A stretch of 64,000 bases of DNA from Onchidella celtica (taxonomy: Eukaryota; Mollusca; Gastropoda; Systellommatophora; Onchidiidae). Below are positions 60,712 to 64,000 of the stretch, in pieces. Both the position numbers and the translations under genes were made by a program. Location: positions 41,068,913 through 41,132,912 of the forward strand of contig OZ007571.1 in assembly GCA_963931925.1 (NCBI GenBank). The letters are read 5' to 3'. The notes under the pieces are model-generated. The model was not told the origin of the DNA and searched no databases. It saw only the letters and a list, made by a program, of their open reading frames with translations. Within the stretch, counting starts at the first letter, position 1. Every line of letters starts with the position of its first letter.

Positions 60712-62835
60712 ATGGAACTCGACCCCGTAAGATTCTATGGGAGGCGCCACAGGAATGTCGCTGTGCGACAAATACCAGACGAATCTGATGACAGTCAGCT
60801 TTCGTCATCTGATGACGAGGAAGTCAACATACCAGATCAAGATCACCAAAACACAAATTCTGGTACAATATGGCCTTTTTATTTCTCCTGCTGTTGTTTG
60901 ATTGTGTGTCCGTAGTTGTTTGTGTCATGTGGGCCAAAATGTATGTTTCCTCTGTTGCATTGCTAATGCTGTTTTACACTTTACCATGCACAACAGTATG
61001 AATTCTAAATGAAATGAGACAGCTATTATCATTTCAAATAATAGTTCTCCGTTTCAAGTGTCAGAATGTGTTGTTTAGCTTCATGTAGGCCTATTTGTTT
61101 CAACGGCCTCTGGAAACAAGAAGTTTATTTATTATGGCTATTGTGACAACAAATTGGCATCATTATATTTTTTGTTTCTTTCCAGGAATTGAATTGCTAT
61201 ATTGAATTTGCAAATTATTTATCCATACTCTGTCCACTGTTCTCAGATTCAAACTCAGAAGACTCGGACCCAGACGTCCCTGGTCCTTCCAGAAAAAAGA
61301 ATGGTCCTCGGCGAGTCATCTGGCGGAAAAGAAGGCCTGAGGATGTGCCTGCACAAGAGCTGCCATTCACTGGTAGGACCCCTGCTCCTGTCAATGAACT
61401 CAAAGATCCCATTCAGTATTTCAAACAGTTCCTAACGGACGACCTACTACTACACATGACAATGCAGTCAAACCTGTATGCCACCCAGTGCAACCCGAAC
61501 AAGCCCCTGGAACTTTCTAGGAAGGAGCTGGAGCAGTTCATCGGAATTGTTCTCACGATGAGCTGTGTGAAAATGCCCAATTCACGCATGTATTGGAGCA
61601 AGTCTTATCGTTACAGCCAGATTGCAGATGTAATGACAGTAAATCGATTTGAACAAATCAAAAAGAATCTGCATTTGAATGACAACACCCAAATGCCCGT
61701 CGATAACACTGACAAGCTGTACAAGGTACGCCCTCTCCTGAACGGCCTGTGCATGAAATTCATGGAAACAATCCCAGCAGAGAAACTTAGCATCGATGAG
61801 CAAGTCGTTCCCTTCAAAGGAAGATCCACCTTGAGAACTTACAACCCCAAGAAGCCAAAGAAATGGGGTTACAAGATCTACGTCCTTTGTGGAGTTGATG
61901 GTCTCATCCACAATTTTCAGTTCTATACAGGGACAATTTACCCAGTGCCTGGACAGCCTGACTTGAAAGCATCTGGCAACATCGTTCTGCAGCTACTTCA
62001 GGCAGTCCCCAGAGGTTTGTGGCATAAGGTCTACTACGACAACTGGTTCACGGGAATCGACCTTATGTCCACTCTGTGGAAGCAGCAGATCGCCTGCGTG
62101 GGGACAGTTCGGGCAAACCGCTTGATGGGCTGCAAGATGGAGAGTGACACAGAACTGAAGGCTGAGGGCAGGGGATCAATGGTTCTTTACACGGGGCAAA
62201 GTGATGGAGTGGAACTAAACGTGGTAAAGTGGTTCGACAACAAGGCCGTCACTCTCCTGAGCACTTTTGTTGCAGCTGAGCCAGTCAACGAAGTTGAGAG
62301 GTGGTGCAAGAAGGAGAGAAAGAAAATCACTGTCTCTCAACCAGCTGTCGTTGGAACATACAACAAGTTCATGGGGGGAGGAGTTGACTTGCTTGACTCC
62401 CTCATTGCATTATACAGAACCCACTTGCGGTCCAGAAAGTGGTACCATCGAGTCATCTTCCACATGTGGGATATGACCACCGTGCAGGCCTGGCTTCTCT
62501 ATAGAAGGGAGGCTGCAGCAAAGGAGATCCCAAAGAAGACTCAGCTCTCCCTTCTGGACTTCAAACTACAAGTGTCTGAATCTCTTATGAAGATGAACAC
62601 AGGCGCTGGGAATGGAGCCAAGCGCGGCCGTCCATCGATGGACATGGAGCTGCAACTGGCTGCGAAGAAGAAAAGGGGACCAGCAGCTCCCGTCCCGGTT
62701 CAGGCTGTGAGGACTGACCAGACAGGTCACTGGCCTGTCTATGGTGAGAATACGCCAAAAATAATGTGTGAAAAGTGTAGCGTCCACTTGTGTTTTACGC
62801 CAGAGAACAATTGTTTCAGGCTGTTTCATCAGTAG
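60712..62835 (+). CDS. piggyBac transposase (PGBD4-like), two exons, intact
   Basis: Exons 60712-60862 and 61247-62835 join in phase 1 to give 579 residues, close to human PGBD4 (585). The ATG has good context (AGAATGG), and a splice acceptor (TTTCAG) lies just upstream, suggesting a further 5' UTR intron. The N-terminus is acidic (DESDDSQLSSSDDEE). The DDE/D catalytic core is complete: SIDEQVVPFKGR (D234), YYDNWFTG (D315) and MGGGVDLLD (D431, D434). The C-terminus has a basic KKKRG stretch and a compact Cys/His-rich segment with C558, C561, H564, C566, C573 and H578. The enzyme excises and inserts the element at TTAA. There are no stops or frameshifts. The ends and palindromes around it are described separately. 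Confidence 0.93.
60863..61246 (+). other. Intron of the piggyBac transposase
   Basis: GTACAA donor and TTCTCAG acceptor. Reading through the intron hits stops, whereas splicing restores DSNSEDSDPDVPG after the exon 1 serine. It is 384 bases long and AT-rich. Confidence 0.75.
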
Positions 62836-63251
62836 ATACCTTTTGCATTCATTATATATATGTGTTTAGCACAGCAGAAACTGCCTGTTCTAATTTTAGT
62901 TTACTTAGATGTTTGCTATTTTCTTGAGGAGTGAAGTTCCTGTAGTACCTTTGGTTTGAATGTCTTCAATTTGCTTGTTCCATGTTAGTGCTATGTATTT
63001 TAATTACTGTATGTAATCATTTTGTATCCTTTGTCTTTGAAGTTTCACTTTCACTTACCACTAATATGATTTTAGCTTTGTATTATTACATATTTCTTGA
63101 TTTTCCTGCTACAATTTCAATCAGTCACTGTATTTTCTCATTGAAACAATTGACGAAAGTCCAAGTTTTCCATTTTCATAGTTGTGTTATTTAGGCCTAT
63201 AATGTAATTGTTCTTGCCAACTGTTATGAAAAGAAAGCTCTTTGAATGAAA

Positions 63252-63257
63252 AATAAA
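63252..63257 (+). terminator. Polyadenylation signal of piggyBac transposase
   Basis: AATAAA 417 bases after the stop codon, inside the element and ahead of the right-end palindrome. Confidence 0.5.
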
Positions 63258-63338
63258 TGGTAAAGCACCAAAATATTACATGAAAAAGAAAAACACTGTG
63301 TTGATCTCTTTATGTATATGTTGTGCAAAAAGCACAAT

Positions 63339-63354
63339 GTTGCTTTCAGGCAAC
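63339..63354 (+). repeat. Subterminal gapped palindrome, right copy
   Basis: GTTGCTTTCAGGCAAC preceded by GCACAAT; 133 bases from the right end of the element. Confidence 0.75.
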
Positions 63355-63471
63355 AAACCCACCCTGGGTGCCCATATTGCATAATCAGCAAATTCTTGCA
63401 AACACACATTATTTTGTGATGAAAATAGCCTACATTCCAATTTTCATGCTGCAATTACAAAATTTTCATAA

Positions 63472-63487
63472 ATCATGCAGTAGAGGG
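63472..63487 (-). repeat. Right terminal inverted repeat of piggyBac
   Basis: Reads CCCTCTACTGCATGAT on the minus strand; followed outside by TTAA (63488-63491). Confidence 0.8.
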
Positions 63488-63491
63488 TTAA

Positions 63492-64000
63492 TAATTGAGT
63501 CTTCCAGTTCACTCCAATTCTTTGTTTCGCTGTTTGTACGATGGCACCATAAGGCTATGTAAATCAAATCGCGGAGGATTTTAAAAAAATTTTTTGGCGG
63601 GGGCATCTGTGGGGGGGGGGGGGTGGGGGGTGACGTTAGGAGTTTGGACGTGAAGTGACTTTCCCGGGGGGATAAAGTAATAAAAGAACAAAAAATAATG
63701 TACGATATTATTTAATTGGCGTAATATACTACTAGGCCTAGGCCTACCACTCCTTTCCATTACTACATGATGTACTTCAATAACTGTTTTACAGGCTGTT
63801 GCTGCCGCTACTAGCCTACAATACACCGCAACTATAATTGTCATCACTGCTACAGACACATAGTACTATTAGAATTACAATCATTTCTAGCACATGTAGG
63901 CCTACTAGTTCTGCCTTTGCAAAAACTGTTTAAACTTGAGAACAGGTGAAAGAGAAAAAAAAAATGACCTCTAATTCATCTTCAGGTGCTTTATTGTTAG
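63492..64000. other. Right flank of the piggyBac insertion
   Basis: Non-coding, with poly-G runs at 63611-63630 and TAGGCCTAGGCCTA words near 63734. No gene, RNA or further element recognised. Confidence 0.45.

Larger units (their letters stand above)
60009..63487 (+). mobile_element. Complete piggyBac transposon (3479 bp)
   Basis: TTAA flanks both sides. The left end is CCCTCTACCGCATAAT and the right end, reverse-complemented, is CCCTCTACTGCATGAT: 14 of 16 positions match. Inside are an intact two-exon transposase, four copies of a subterminal gapped palindrome (three left, one right) and a polyadenylation signal. All parts of an autonomous piggyBac element are therefore present. Only two terminal mismatches and an unbroken frame suggest recent or ongoing activity, though conserved domestication cannot be excluded from one copy. 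Confidence 0.88.

Noticed and set aside
53454-63491. MITE copy 3 as a deletion derivative of the piggyBac at 60009
   Set aside because: Both use TTAA and CCC ends, but the terminal sequences beyond the first four bases differ and the palindromes are absent from the MITE.
1-64000. LTR retrotransposons, CRISPR arrays, rRNA genes, bacterial operons or viral insertions
   Set aside because: No paired long terminal repeats, integrase or gag-like frames, regularly spaced repeats or rRNA sequence were seen.

Overview
The window is nuclear DNA from an animal. It is AT-rich, and its genes are split into small phase-consistent exons by kilobase introns filled with transposon remnants. The tRNA-derived SINE with a mollusc-like central domain, the frequent AGATCTAG and TAGGCCTA words, the RTE-type LINE and the intron-containing piggyBac all fit a marine invertebrate, most likely a gastropod or other mollusc. 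That assignment is inference. I see no prokaryotic genes, no viral genes, no rRNA or tRNA genes and no CRISPR.

Layout from left to right. (1) 1-525, plus strand: the last two coding exons of a gene that begins outside the window; I do not recognise it. (2) 2890-9965, plus strand: a complete four-exon gene for the MRG-binding protein MRGBP/Eaf7 of the NuA4/TIP60 acetyltransferase complex, with its first intron packed with DNA-transposon remnants. (3) 9966-19381: spacer between convergent genes, holding a SINE and a hAT-like element. (4) 19382-57797, minus strand: a 14-exon gene for a SMAP-family ArfGAP, reconstructed here to 636 residues. Its introns contain a full-length RTE-like retrotransposon with an intact ORF (20241-23483), another hAT-like element, two copies of a TTAA-flanked MITE (a third copy is in the MRGBP intron), SINE pieces, a MITE with hairpin repeats and several minisatellites. 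(5) 57798-60008: the SMAP promoter and upstream spacer. (6) 60009-63487: a complete piggyBac transposon flanked by TTAA on both sides, with terminal inverted repeats and an intact two-exon transposase of 579 residues. (7) 63492-64000: flank with no gene.

The two complete host genes are housekeeping in character: MRGBP acts in nuclear chromatin acetylation, and SMAP acts in Arf GTPase control at clathrin-coated membranes. Nothing suggests they work together; they are simply convergent neighbours. The notable biology is in the mobile DNA: two apparently intact autonomous elements of different classes, and several non-autonomous families whose termini and target duplications can be read directly. 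In the piggyBac element and in one MITE, short gapped palindromes recur inside the ends, which may be a cis-acting binding architecture.
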